The notes under the pieces are model-generated. The model did no database searches, was not told the DNA's origin, and worked only from the letters and a program-made list of their open reading frames with translations. The position numbers and the translations under genes are program-made. DNA of 64,000 bases from Amaranthus tricolor (taxonomy: Eukaryota; Streptophyta; Magnoliopsida; Caryophyllales; Amaranthaceae), in contig NC_080050.1 in assembly GCF_026212465.1 (NCBI RefSeq), forward strand, positions 4,498,144-4,562,143, read 5' to 3'. This document shows positions 21,162-32,731 of this stretch, one piece after another. The first letter of the stretch is position 1, and every line of letters begins with the position of its first letter.

Positions 21162-21855
21162 TTATTTGTAGTGGAGAGCTTTGTGTCTTTCTTCCTGCAT
21201 CAGTAATCTGTAGGCTTGTGTGAGGTTTGGTAGGGGATTCATCATCAGTATATTTCCTCTTACTGCTCCGAATTCATCATTTAATTTCATGAGAAATTGC
21301 ATTAACCTAAGATCTTGCTGCTGCTTGAAGATTTTTTTAGTCAGATTGCAGGTGCACTGATTACAAATACAAGTAGGTAAAGAACATGCCTCACTTATTT
21401 TATCCCATATTCCTTTAATTTCAGTAAAGAATTCTGCAATACTTTTTGTTCCTTGCACAAACTCAGATACCTGTTGTTGTAGAGAGTAAAGCTGTGGTGC
21501 TGATACATAGCCATACCGTTCTTCAAGATCGTCCCAAATTTCTTTGGATGTTGGTAGATACAACACACTTTTGGCAATTGTGGGATCAAGATTGAACAAT
21601 ATCCAGGATATCATAAGGTCATTGCACCTTTTCCAAGCTGAATAAAATTTCTCATCTGCTGTTGGTTCCGGAATACTCCCATCAATGAAGCCGAGTTTAT
21701 TCTTGGATGAAATAGAAATCAACATGCATCTCTTCCAGTCTCCAAAACCTTCCATTGAATTTGACGGATACCAATTGACTGGCTGTGTTGTCGGTAGGAT
21801 GTAAGTAGTATGGACTAGTGAGATCTTGATTTGGAGGAATGGTGTGAGCAGCCAT
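21162..21855 (-). pseudogene. Copia gag region, two frameshifts
   Basis: On the minus strand a likely native start lies at 21855 (MAAHTIPPNQDL...), followed by LVSVKFNG. The reading frame then shifts near 21755-21765, and the rest (GDWKRCMLISISSKNKLGFI, WILFNLDPTIAKSV, QLYSLQQQVSEF, FLMKLNDEFGAVRGNILMM) continues in another frame to a stop at 21162-21164. A second shift just before that stop separates it from pol. The motifs are those of plant copia capsid proteins. Both lesions are small indels, so the copy decayed recently. Confidence 0.85.
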
Positions 21856-22108
21856 GGTCAAGAGAATGAAGCTCAAAAACCAGATGAATCTTGATTATTA
21901 AGAGAGAAGAATAAAACGAACAGTGAAATAAAGAAAACAAAATCAATTTCCAGATCTGATTTTGCTGGGAAGAAAGAAAAGAAAAAAAAATCAATCTAAT
22001 AGTAGATTGAATCGAACAAATGAAACGAAAAGAAAAAAAATATCAGAATTTGAAGATCAAGATTTGGAAGAAGACATTAACAGATTTCTGCAAGCTCTGA
22101 TACCATGA

Positions 22109-22265
22109 TGAAAAGAGAAAAATGGAATCGCTTTCTTCAATCACTGGAGAATTCTTACAGAGAATGTCAAACTCTTATTCTAAACATCAGCCTAAATATC
22201 AGAGTCAAGCCAACCCTTTACAACAACCGGAAAGGGTATTTATATCAAAAATATCAGCTCCAATA
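22109..22265 (-). repeat. 5' LTR of the copia element
   Basis: 157 bp, the partner of 17316-17472. The primer-binding site TGGTATCAGAGC begins three bases inside the element. The TATAAATA motif on the minus strand would start the genomic RNA. Confidence 0.92.
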
Positions 22266-22364
22266 ATTATTATTATTAAATTTTTTATTTTTGTTTTAAT
22301 TATTATATTTAATTTATTTTTAATTATATTATTATTGATGTTGTTGTTATTATTATTATTATTA

Positions 22365-22414
<50 letters not shown>

Positions 22415-22426
22415 CTATTATTTTTA

Positions 22427-22470
<44 letters not shown>

Positions 22471-22679
22471 ATAAATTTTCCAAAAATAAATAAATAAATA
22501 AATAAATAATTGCCCGATCTGGGCGATTCATTTTTTTTTCTTTTTGAATAATAATAATTATTTTTAATTTTATTATTGTTGTTATTATTATTATTATTGC
22601 TGTTATTATTATTAATTTTATTTATATTCTTTTTGAAGAATATAAAAAAGTTAATTATTATTATTATTGTTGTTATTGA

Positions 22680-22719
<40 letters not shown>

Positions 22720-22985
22720 AATAAGAAATTTGTAGGGAGTGGCAAAATTGTAATTTTTTAAAAATCAGAGGCAAATTCATAATTTCATTTGAAGGGGTGT
22801 AGCGATAAAATGAAAAGGGGTGGCGAAATTTAGTAACTCCCATTATAAATGTGGATCCTGGTCACAATAATAATTTTGGCATTGCTTTTCTCTATTATTG
22901 CAGTAGTGGAAAAACTATGCTTATTAGTTTTAGTAATTGAATAAGTCATTATAGTATATAAATGGATAACTACACAAATAAAAAC

Positions 22986-23096
22986 CCAATATCATCATTT
23001 TCATTTTATCGCCACCCTCCAAATAAAATTACGAATTTACCCCTAAACTTTAAAAAATTACAACTTTGTCACCCCCTTAAAATTTCTTATTTATAC

Positions 23097-23152
<56 letters not shown>

Positions 23153-23239
23153 GTAATAATAATAAAAATATTTTAAAAAATAAATTAAATATAACAATTA
23201 AAACAAAAATAAAAATTTAATAATAATAATAACAATCAC

Positions 23240-23292
<53 letters not shown>

Positions 23293-23489
23293 CAATAATA
23301 ATAATAACAATAACAATAATAATATAAATAAAATTAATAATAATTATAAAAAAAAACGAAAAAAAATACCCAGTTGCAGGAAAATCCGCGAGCCAACCAC
23401 AGTTCAGTCGCAGGAAAACCGCGGCTGGACCGCGGTTCAGTCGCGGTTTTCCTGCGACTGGGTATTTTTTTTCGTTTTTTTTTATAAAA

Positions 23490-23523
<34 letters not shown>

Positions 23524-23571
23524 ATTTTTATTTTTGTTTAAATTATTATATTTAATTTATTTTTTAAAATA

Positions 23572-23602
<31 letters not shown>

Positions 23603-23843
23603 TATTATTATTATTACTATTATTACTATTATTATTATTATTATTATTATTAACTTTTTTATAAATTTAGTTGTTAATTAATTTTTAATTTTTTTTAATA
23701 ATTTTTTATTAATTTAGTTGATAATAGTGTTATTAAGTCCAGCGACAAATTCATAATTTTTTAAAGTACAGTGGCAAATTCGTAATTTCATAGGAAGGGG
23801 GTGGTGATAAAATTAAAAGGGGTGGCGATGTTTAATAACTCCC
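22986..23843. mobile_element. Palindromic Mutator-like element, second copy of the family
   Basis: About 860 bp and nearly a perfect inverted repeat overall. Both ends carry CATTTTATCGCCACCC-like and AAAATTACGAATTT words, then long AAT/ATT tracts, then a GC-rich hairpin at 23370-23462 (CGCAGGAAAACCGCG against CGCGGTTTTCCTGCG). Flanks AATAAAAAC (22977-22985) and AATAAAAAT (23844-23852) match at 8 of 9 bases. It has no coding capacity. It lies 145 bp from the related copia-split element. Confidence 0.65.
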
Positions 23844-24231
23844 AATAAAAATCACATGCATAATAATTAAAAAAAAAGAAAGTAATTCTGATTATTTCAA
23901 CCATTAAACGAGAACTTTGAAATTTAAGGAGTTAAAACATCAAAGTTACAAGTATTATTGAAAACATGTGGATATACTTCAATTAGAAAAAGATCAACTC
24001 ATTTCTCTATTATTGGTTAGTTCTTTAATATTATTCTACGGATGAGAACGACGCAAACAAGGGCGTATAACTCCCTTATAATGATTTATCATTTTTACTC
24101 TTAATTATTCGATTTTTTTATTTCTTCATTTCTAGAATATAGATGGTAAAAGTAGTTGATTTTGAAAAAAAAAAGTAAAAGTGGTGATTTTGTGAAAAAT
24201 AGTTAAATTCATAGAAATAGATTATTTATTA

Positions 24232-24599
24232 GAGAAATTTGCAAAGAAACACCTTTTAAAACCCCTTTTTTGTAAAGAAACACCTTTTATAATTTTTTTT
24301 GTAAAAAAACACCTTTTAAGAGACTTTTTTTTTAAAAAAAAAAAAACTTAAATCAGTTTCCGGTGACTTTTGTCAACTTTCCGGCGTTGACTATGCCATT
24401 TGAGCTCAAAAGTCAACGCCGGGAAGTTGACAAATGGCATAGTCAACGCCGGAAAGTTGACAAAAGTCACCGGAAACTGATTTAAGGTGTTTTTTTTTTA
24501 AAAAGTCTCTTAAAAGGTGTTTTTTTACAAAAAAAAATTATAAAAGGTGTTTCTTTACAAAAAAATGGGTTTTAAAAGGTGTTTCTTTGCAAATTTCCC
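24232..24599. mobile_element. Hairpin MITE (GGGAAATTTGCAAAG family) with perfect 9-bp target duplication
   Basis: The ends are GAGAAATTTGCAAAGAAACA and TGTTTCTTTGCAAATTTCCC. The whole 368 bp folds back: repeated ACACCTTTT words in one arm mirror AAAAGGTGT in the other around a GC-richer core (CAGTTTCCGGTGACTTTTGT...). TATTTATTA is present on both sides (24223-24231 and 24600-24608), an exact 9-bp duplication, which points to the Mutator superfamily. Two more hairpins of this family form the ends of the composite element at 38241-39273. Confidence 0.85.
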
Positions 24600-24609
24600 T
24601 ATTTATTAT

Positions 24610-26465
24610 GATGAAAAAAAATTCTTTGACATGGAGGAGTAGGCTACAAAATTAAAGTATCAATCATGTCTTCAAGGAATTGTTGCCGCTTAGGAGAATC
24701 AGTACGGAGGTAGAGATTATAAGCTCCATTTGTTATACACTTGTACTTGAGGAAACCATTACCTATGATTGTTTTTTAATGTAGTGTTTGAGAATAAGTA
24801 TTTGATTTTAAATGATAGATTTCAATTATGAAATCATAAATGAAGAATTTAAAATGAAAAGATTTTGGTAGTCATTCTCAAATTCTGAACTTTAACTACT
24901 TTAAAAATAATGATAGAATTTAATTCAAATTCAAATTTAAAAATTTTTTATTTGTCAAACAATAAATTTAAGCCAATTTTAAATTTTTAAATAAAATCAT
25001 AGTTCTCAAACATAACAGAATTTATGTGCGGCATTTTATGATTTGGCTTGGTCAAAGGGATATGGAGAACGACATGCATTTGCTTCATCAAGAGTCAAAA
25101 CAAGAATTGTCATTGCTTGTTTCAATGGCTTCGTGTATTGGAATTAGATGGCTAGTAATAAGTTGTTTGGGAAGACATGGTATTGTCTACTAATTACATT
25201 CTTGGCCATATTAAAGGCTCAGTATAGATAATGATTGTATGTGTCTAGATCAAATTCCCACCATATAGACCCAAAGAGGGGGGAGGACCTTGACCTGAAA
25301 CCTAAAACCCTAACTCAAAAAAAGCATAGGCAATCTCGATGAAATTTACTAAGGACAGGAGCGTTTAATAAAAAGTAGAGGGAGTACAGTCACGTCATAG
25401 TACCTCGTCTACAATAATGATGTGACTAACAAACACAATCATCAGAAAGGAGGAAATATTTCTTCTTTTTAAGGAAAAGACGAACTTTGTATTTAGTGCA
25501 CCGTAGCACTACCAATAGGGAAATGCCAAGTCAAGGCCTATTGCCGATTCTACACAAAACATAGGGAAGCGTGTCAATCTCAATAACGGTATTATCAAAA
25601 GGTTAAAATAGACATTCTATAATACAAGGAATGATCCTGATCTACAACCAACAATGAATATAAATAACATCTCATAGCACCAACTGCAAGGTATCTGATT
25701 TTCATTAGTGGAAGCATTACTCTCGAATATTTATTAAACTCTAAGCAATATCTATTGAGAACGAGCTGTATTTACTAAGACCTATCATTCATTAGGTGTT
25801 TAGGATTCATTTATTCCTATAAGACAAAGTGATTAAATCACGATACTTAGGCCCCATGCCACAAAAGAAGTCCTAGCATTAACTCTTCAAGCTAAGAGTC
25901 ATTGTGCACTTTAGAAAGAGTATCTTAGGCATACATCTAGGATTCATAGTGACTTGATCGTTGGAGAAGGTTCCAGAGAATCTTTCCAAAACCTTATAAG
26001 TTATAAGTTATAACTCTTGTTACTTGTGCAGAATGAAGTCATCTAGGTAATCTTATAGCAAGAAGCGCGAGATAGTAAAAATAAATCTCAAACCAGCATA
26101 ACTTTTCTTGTGATAAATCATTCTGCTAACACAGATTAATAGCAAAATTAGTTGTATCCAATCCTAAACAACATTAAAAATAAATTTCAGCTTGGTTTGA
26201 TAAGCTTTGTTTAGATGCTTTGTTTTTCAAATTTGTTGTTTTTTCTAATTTTGTTCTCACCTTTGATCTGGGGGGGGGGGGGGGGGGGGGGGTGTTTGAT
26301 GTTTTTTCCATCCATGTGGCCATTTGTATTTGTCCCCATAAGAGCTTTGGGAGGGAGTCAATTCTAATTATACAAGAGAAAATATACAATATGCAGATAA
26401 TTCAAAATTCTACTACAAAATAAATCTATTATTTAATAATGATTGTCAGAATATTCCTAAAGAAT
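24610..26465. other. Gene-free stretch
   Basis: No coding sequence or RNA gene is recognised. The composition of 25020-26150 is less AT-rich than its surroundings and could be decayed transposon or gene sequence, but I find no motif to name it. Confidence 0.5.
26270..26292 (+). repeat. Run of 23 consecutive G
   Basis: An uninterrupted homopolymer on the plus strand, in an otherwise AT-rich context, able in principle to form a G-quadruplex. Its exact length is likely to be unreliable in any sequence read. Confidence 0.95.
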
Positions 26466-26469
26466 AATT

Positions 26470-26712
26470 TGTGAAATACAACCTTAAAATTTTAGACTTT
26501 TGCAAATTACAGACGTAATATTTAGAATTACAGTTATCAAAGTATCAAAGTCTACAACATTCAGACCAAATTGCAGAATTCCAACCACTTAATTTAAAAA
26601 TTCTATAATTTGACCTGAATGCTGTTGACTTTGATACCTTGGTAGAATATTAAGGATATAATTCGTAAAAGTATTAAACTTTGAGGCTGTAATTCGCAAA
26701 TTATTCTATTCT
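26470..26712. mobile_element. MITE related to the one at 4735-5205, uninterrupted
   Basis: The left arm AAATTACAGACGTAATATTT and the complement of the right arm (GCGAATTACAGCCTCAAAGT) are mirrored, as are ATCAAAGTCTACAACATTCA and TGAATGCTGTTGACTTTGAT. About 240 bp, non-coding. It shows what the SINE-split copy looked like before the insertion. Confidence 0.55.
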
Positions 26713-27139
26713 AAAGTCCTATAATTTCCAATTAATTTGTTAAACAAATAAAACTTCAAATTAACTTAAAATTTAAAATTCTTATCAAACTTTTATCTTC
26801 CAAATTTTTGATAAGATAAAAATGAATTGCACACTAGCCTTAAAAAAAGAGTCCAAAGTATATATTGCCTTACAATTAAATTATTATCCTGAAAGAGTTA
26901 CATCATTATGCAAAAGGAGACCTGAGAATATATACTCCCTTCATTTTATACTCGTACTCTATATTAATAGGGGCACAAATATGCAGACAAGGAACATGAA
27001 ATGAAAGCAAAGCAAGAATGGGAAAAACATTTGTAATTTTTTATTCACTCAATTAAAAACAAGGAAATTTTGATTTATTTCCTAATTAAACTTTGAAACC
27101 CAACTTTGTTGTTTTACTTATGCATGTTTAGTTTACCTA

Positions 27140-27470
27140 ATTTTTACTGATTTAAGTATTTAATTGATTTTTATTGATTAAAATTAATTTTTATTTATCA
27201 AAACTGACTTTTACTGATTGTAATTAATTTTTACTGATTAAAATTGATTTTTACTGATCAAAACTGAGTTTAAATGATTGTAACTAATTTTTAGTAATGA
27301 ATTATAAAAGGGTTGTATAGATTAAAAGTTAAAACTAATTTTTGCTGATTATAAATATCTTTTACTGATTATAACTGATTATAACTGATTTTAACCTATT
27401 ATAACTGATTTTTGTTGATTGAAATTTATTTTTTCTAATTAAAACTAATTTTTACTAATTACTTATATTT
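27140..27470. repeat. Degenerate tandem repeat, unit about 20-22 bp
   Basis: About fifteen diverged copies of a unit like AACTGATTTTTACTGATTRA occur in a row. Not coding, and not related to the other arrays in the window. Confidence 0.7.
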
Positions 27471-27726
27471 AAAAGGTAAGCTAAACAAGACGTTAAACGA
27501 GTTTACTACATTCCTATTTATGAATATACACAAGTACACAACCCACTCTATTTTCTAGTCTCATCCATATTTTTTTTCATCTCACCTACACATTTTTTTT
27601 TCTATTCACTAGATTGTTTTATTTTTCTACTTATAACCTTGAACAATTCATCTTTATTGTTTACCAACAATATTCTATATTTCCTCCTTCACTATGAAAT
27701 TGACCCTGTTTCCCATATTACTTTAT

Positions 27727-29000
27727 ACTAGATACTTACCCGTGCTATGCACGGTATTTAAAAAATTTTGTTATTACAAATTTATAAAATATTTTAAACT
27801 AATATTGCTAAAATTACAAAAAAGGGTTTAAGTAATAAACATGATTAAACAATAACAACACATTTATGTATATATAAATATATAAGTAACAATACAGACA
27901 ATTAAATTGTATTATTTTATTATCCCACAAAAAACTTATTTACTATTTAATTATTATACATAAAAAAATTATTGTTTAATTATTATACACAGAAAATCAA
28001 TATATAATTCATGAATCATATGACTTAGTTTTCTTGATTATAGACCTCTTCTACAATGAAGATCTGATTGAAACTAAGAGTCAAAGGACATGCAAATATT
28101 AGCAATAACTTATAAACAATATAGCTATCTTTTTTTACAATAAAAAAACCATGATTTAGCACTAAATAATCCAAAATAAATCATGGAATCATGACAAATA
28201 TTAAAACAAACCAATAAGAATGTGTTTTATACTATTTAATTTAATTTCATAAAAAAATTTATTATTAAAAATACAATTTCATAAAATCAAATTGTAGCAA
28301 ATTGCAAATTTATTAATCTCAATCTAACAATTAGTGTATCGAAATAAGAAGAATAAACTAAATTAAAAAAGTACCAATTATAACGAACAAATAAAATAAT
28401 AAAACTCATCACTCCTTTATTATCATATATATGAACACCAAAACTAATCTAGTAAGCCTTATATCCATTAAACTTCTTTGGATACAAATAACAATATGAC
28501 ATAAATAAATTATAACATTTTTGGAATAAAGTTGAGGTGTGAAAGAACTTATGTTCTTTCTTGTTGTGTTGGAACTTGATAAATATATAGTGGAGAAGAG
28601 TTTATAGAATAATCTAAGCTTTTCACATTATTAATAATAATCATATACTATGATTTTCTAAGAATTTAATGGAGGTAATCAAGGGACTTGTTATTTAAAT
28701 TTTGTGGGAATAGCCTTCAATTGTTAATTTAATAATACCTTAAACTTTAAATAATAGTCATATTTAGTAAAATCAATGCTTTTAAGTATTAGCTACATTT
28801 AATGAAAACCATGCAAATCTTATGAAATCTATTAAGCTCATCAAGAGTCACAATATAAATTAAAAAAATAAAGTTCTATCATATGAAAACGAAAAGTCTT
28901 TTATTTATTATCGATATTAAATTATTATTATTATTATTATTATAACAATTAAATTTGGAAATTCAACACTATAATGACAATGAAGCAAAAAAACACTCTT
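27727..29000 (-). mobile_element. Putative non-autonomous Helitron; 3' end at 27727, other end not located
   Basis: On the minus strand the sequence has a perfect six-pair hairpin CCGTGC-ATA-GCACGG (27754-27740), then eight bases, then CTAGT (27731-27727). That is the classic Helitron 3' terminus (hairpin, short spacer, CTRRT). The base after CTAGT is A rather than the expected T, which weakens the case. The body to the right is AT-rich and non-coding. The 5' TC end cannot be placed, so the upper coordinate is a guess. Confidence 0.4.
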
Positions 29001-29801
29001 TGATAGTGTGACATATGGACAAAGTTTTTCTGAATTATAATATGCATATGACTACTTATTTTACATTATTTTTGACAATATTTAAATTATTTTTCTTTAA
29101 ATCTCATTCACAAATTTATACTCTCTTATCATCTTATCTTACTTATTTTTGCATCAACTCAGAATTTTCATTCTCCAATTATAAATTGATATTAACTTTA
29201 AATAAGAGATGCATTTTCATAAGGATTGAAGGTGTATTAATCAAACCTAAGTGATAAAATAAAACAAAACTCTTCACAAAAGTACAAACTACAAAGTGTA
29301 TAATCTAGTCAACGAAACTTTAAAGAAGATAACTAAAGTCTATGCCACTTATTCCAAGTCAATCCAACCCTTTCAAACACGTCTGTAATATGGAATACTC
29401 GTCTCTTTGAATTAACATCATTCAAAAAAATACACTTATAAAGAAAAAATAAATATTTGATAATAAATAAAAAGTGATATAATTGTAAAGGTAAAATTAA
29501 AGTAAATTGGTTAACCATTATCCAAAATAGAAAATTACAAAATTATTAGGACGGTCTGAAAGACCAAAATAACAAATATTGCTAAATGAGTGAAAAAATG
29601 AGGGTATGTCACTATTTTTCCCATCTTCGTTTCCAAATCCCCCTTCTTTCGCTCTTTTCTTTTGTTCCCTCTTAGGCTTACTCCATCTAATTCTTCTCTT
29701 AGTTACCCGTGAAACCAAAAAAATTCCAATTCATACCAAAATCATAACAAAAAAACCAACAAAAAACTCTTTTAGAACTAATACATATACATTAAGCCAA
29801 A

Positions 29802-32731
29802 ATGAAAAAAAATACCTTAAACTTCTTTGTGATACTCCTTTTCATGTTGTTAAATTCTGTATCTTCTCAACTGTCTGCAACACAAAAAACATCCATGATC
29901 AACCTCTTTCAGCTACTTTCCAAACAAGTTAAGCCCTTGTGGAACTGGAACATCGAAACAAACCCGTGTAAATGGACTGGTGTCGAGTGCAGCAATGCCG
30001 GAGTCACAAAACTCGTACTGTCCAACTTAGCACTAAGAAATCCCAGTTTCTTGCATACTGCATGCCAAATTGACTCCTTGGAAACTCTTGATGTGTCTAA
30101 AAACCTTCTGAACACTATCCCAGATGATTTCTTTGCGGGTTGTGGCCAAATTTCGGTGCTGAAATCGGTGAATTTCAGCTGGAACAGAGTTTCTGGTGCT
30201 CTCCCTTCTTTTCAGAATGGTTTTACCAGTTTGGAAACTCTAGACTTGTCTCAAAACTGGCTAAGCGGAGAGATTACACACCAATTGAATGCTTTGATGG
30301 GTCTCAAAAGCTTGAATCTTGGCTCGAATCAGTTAACTGGGACTATTCCGATCAATTTGGGGAAATTAAAGGGGTTAGAGCAACTCCAATTATCAAACAA
30401 CAAATTCCAAGGTACAATACCAGAAGATCTTGCTGATTTCGGGAACTTAACAAGTCTCGATCTTGGTTTGAATCTGTTACATGGAAGCATTCCTTTTAGA
30501 ATCATGAAGCTTCCTAAACTGGAAGTCCTAGTGGTATCTGCAAATAATCTAAGTGGTGAAGTCCCCAAAAACTTTTCCAGATCATTACAGAGATTTGCAG
30601 CAAATTTGAACACTTTTCATGGTGGAATACCATCTGGGATATCGAAGTTTTTGAGGAATTTGGACCTGAGTTACAATAACTTAAATGGGACGATACCAGA
30701 CGATTTACTCTCACAACCAAACTTGCAGACAGTTGATATCTCACACAATAGTTTGGTAGGAAACATACCTGAAAATCTTTCGTCGAGTTTGATTAGGCTA
30801 AGATTGGGCAGCAATTTTCTGCAGGGATCAATTTTGCGTATTAATTTCGGTGCCCTTATAAACATGGTCTACTTAGAACTGGAGGACAACGGCTTGACTG
30901 GAACAGTTCCGCCTGCACTTGGTTCTTGCCAGAAATTGAGCTTATTAAACTTGGCAGGCAACAATTTCTCCGGTGCACTGCCGACAGAGTTGGGTAAGCT
31001 GAAGCAGCTTCAAGTTTTGAGTCTTCAGTCCAACAACTTTTTGGGCAACATTCCTAGTGAAATCACCCGGCTATCGAATCTGATAACCCTGAATATCAGC
31101 CGGAATTCATTAAGCGGTCAGATCCATCCTTCTATCTCGGGTTTGACAAAACTTCAGTACCTGCATTTGCAAGAAAACAATTTTAGTGGTTCAATACCCG
31201 AAAGCATTGGTGACATGATTTACCTGATTGAGCTTCAGCTCGGAAAGAATCATCTCAGTGGAAAGATTCCTCCGATGCCTAAAAACTTGCAGTATTCACT
31301 GAACCTCAGTAACAATCATTTTGAAGGGCCAATCCCAGAATTATCATTTTCTATGATGAATGAACTTGAGATTTTGGATCTATCTCACAACAGTTTTTCT
31401 GGTGAGATTCCGAGATTCAATGGTATGGAAAGCTTAACATTATTGTTACTCAATGATAACAATCTCTCCGGAGTTGTTCCTCGTTTTGGTAAGAATGTGA
31501 GGTTCAATGTCACAGGAAATTTAGGAGTTGTATTTCCACCTCCAGACAGTCCAAACACCAATGAACCTAGCCACAGGAAATTATCAGTTCCTGTCAAAGT
31601 TGTGATTTTGGTTGGTGCGGCTATCTTTAGTGGGATGATTTCATTCCTTGCGATTTTCTTTTCTAGACGGATACTCTGTAAGGTTCATGATATCGAAATT
31701 CAGCCAGAGCAACCAGATTCTCCCCTCTCACAGGCAGTAGAAAGTCGCTTCTTGAGAACGAACGCCATTCATAAATCAAATATTGATTTTAGCACAGCCA
31801 TGGAAGCAGTATCAAACCCGCTAAACCTTGTCATGACGACCAAATTCTCGACCTACTACAAAGCAGTCATGCCCTCGGGAGTCAGCTACTTTGTCAAGAA
31901 ACTCAACTGCACTGACCGGATTTTCCAACCGAGCAACCACGGAAGTTTTGGGCAGGAGCTAGAGGCTTTAGGGAAGGTGAGCAGCTCAAACGTCATGACT
32001 CCTTTAGCCTACATCCTGGCCGCAGACAATGCTTATCTCATCTACGAAATGGCAGTAAAAGGTACTTTGTTTGAAATTCTCCATAGAAGTTCCGGGAATC
32101 CTTTAGATTGGGCGAGTAGGTGTAGTATAGCGGTCGGAGTAGCTCAAGGTCTGGCTTCTCTTCATAGATGCTCATCTGGTCCTATACTGCTTTTTGATCT
32201 CAGCAGCAAAACAATAATGCTCAAGGCATTAAAAGAGCCACTGATTGGTGATATTGAACTTTGTAAAGTGATTAACCCCTGTAAGAGCAATAGCAGCCAC
32301 TCAGCGGTGGCCGGTTCCATTGGTTATGTTCCACCAGGTAAAAAACTATTTGGTTTATAATTCCCCCAATATTTTTATCGATTATGTTTTCGGTGATCAG
32401 GCTGCAATACTCTTGGTTTACAGAATATGCTTACACAATGCGAGTGACACTGGCGGGAAACGTTTACAGTTTTGGGGTGATTCTTCTAGAACTTCTAACA
32501 GGAAGGCAAGCAGTTAGCGAGGGTACTGAATTGGCTAAGTGGATTATGAAAAACGCAGCACAGCCACAAAAATGGGATCAGATTCTCGATTTCAGAATCA
32601 GTCGGACAACTTCATCTGTCAGAAGCCAGATGCTAGCAGTGCTCAAAATTGCTCTGGCGTGCATTAACAGTTCGTCAGAGGCAAGGCCAAAGATGAAGAG
32701 TGTGCTAAGGATGCTCTTAAATGCAAGATGA
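29802..32731 (+). CDS. LRR receptor-like protein with probable pseudokinase domain (947 aa; exons 29802-32337, 32424-32731)
   Basis: A single-pass plasma-membrane receptor. Signal peptide at residues 1-22 (MKKNTLNFFVILLFMLLNSV...); N-terminal cap with CKWTGVEC; about twenty LRRs of the xLxxNxLxGxIP type; TM helix VVILVGAAIFSGMISFLAIF near 600; then a kinase-like domain. The donor CCACCAG|GTAAAA and acceptor GGTTTACAG|AATATG of an 86-bp intron join to give GSIGYVPPEYAYTMRVT. The domain lacks a usual Gly-rich loop (TKFSTYYKAVMPSG). It keeps a Lys in YFVKKLN, has LLFDLSSKTIML where HRDxxxxN is expected, and GDIEL in place of DFG. The order and wording resemble the Arabidopsis At2g41820 (PXC3) type, itself atypical. 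The ligand is unknown. The gene model rests on splice signals alone. Confidence 0.88.
32338..32423 (+). other. Intron of the LRR receptor gene (86 bp)
   Basis: GT at 32338-32339, T-rich, AG at 32422-32423, phase 1. Reading through it instead gives an early stop at 32358-32360. Confidence 0.85.

Larger units (their letters stand above)
17316..22265 (-). mobile_element. Ty1/copia LTR retrotransposon, nearly complete, 4950 bp
   Basis: Two 157-bp direct repeats bound the element and differ at only three positions, all transitions. The coding strand is minus, so the 5' LTR is at 22109-22265. Next to it, TGGTATCAGAGC (22105-22094, minus) is a methionine-initiator tRNA primer site. A polypurine tract with seven G residues abuts the 3' LTR at 17473. 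Domain order is gag, protease, integrase, reverse transcriptase, RNase H, which defines Ty1/copia. Flanks ATTGT and ATTAT match at 4 of 5 bases, a possible 5-bp target duplication. Two frameshifts in gag disable autonomy, although the pol frame is open throughout. Confidence 0.95.
16520..22841. mobile_element. Large palindromic Mutator-like element, interrupted by a copia retrotransposon
   Basis: The terminal inverted repeats match over more than 150 bp. The left runs ...AAATTTCACCACCCTTTTCA, TTTTATTGCACCCC, AAATGAAATTACGAATTTGC; the right (22841 backwards) runs GGGAGTTACTAAATTTCGCC, ACCCCTTTTCATTTTATCGC, with the same continuation. Further in, both arms have mirrored (AAT)n/(ATT)n tracts, the segment AGAATATAAATAAAATTAAT, and a short CGCCCAGA-CGGGCGA hairpin. 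Flanks ATTATAAAA (16511-16519) and ATTATAAAT (22842-22850) match at 8 of 9 bases, fitting the 9-bp duplication of Mutator-type elements. Without the copia insertion the unit is about 1.4 kb. No transposase. Related element at 22986-23843. Confidence 0.6.
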
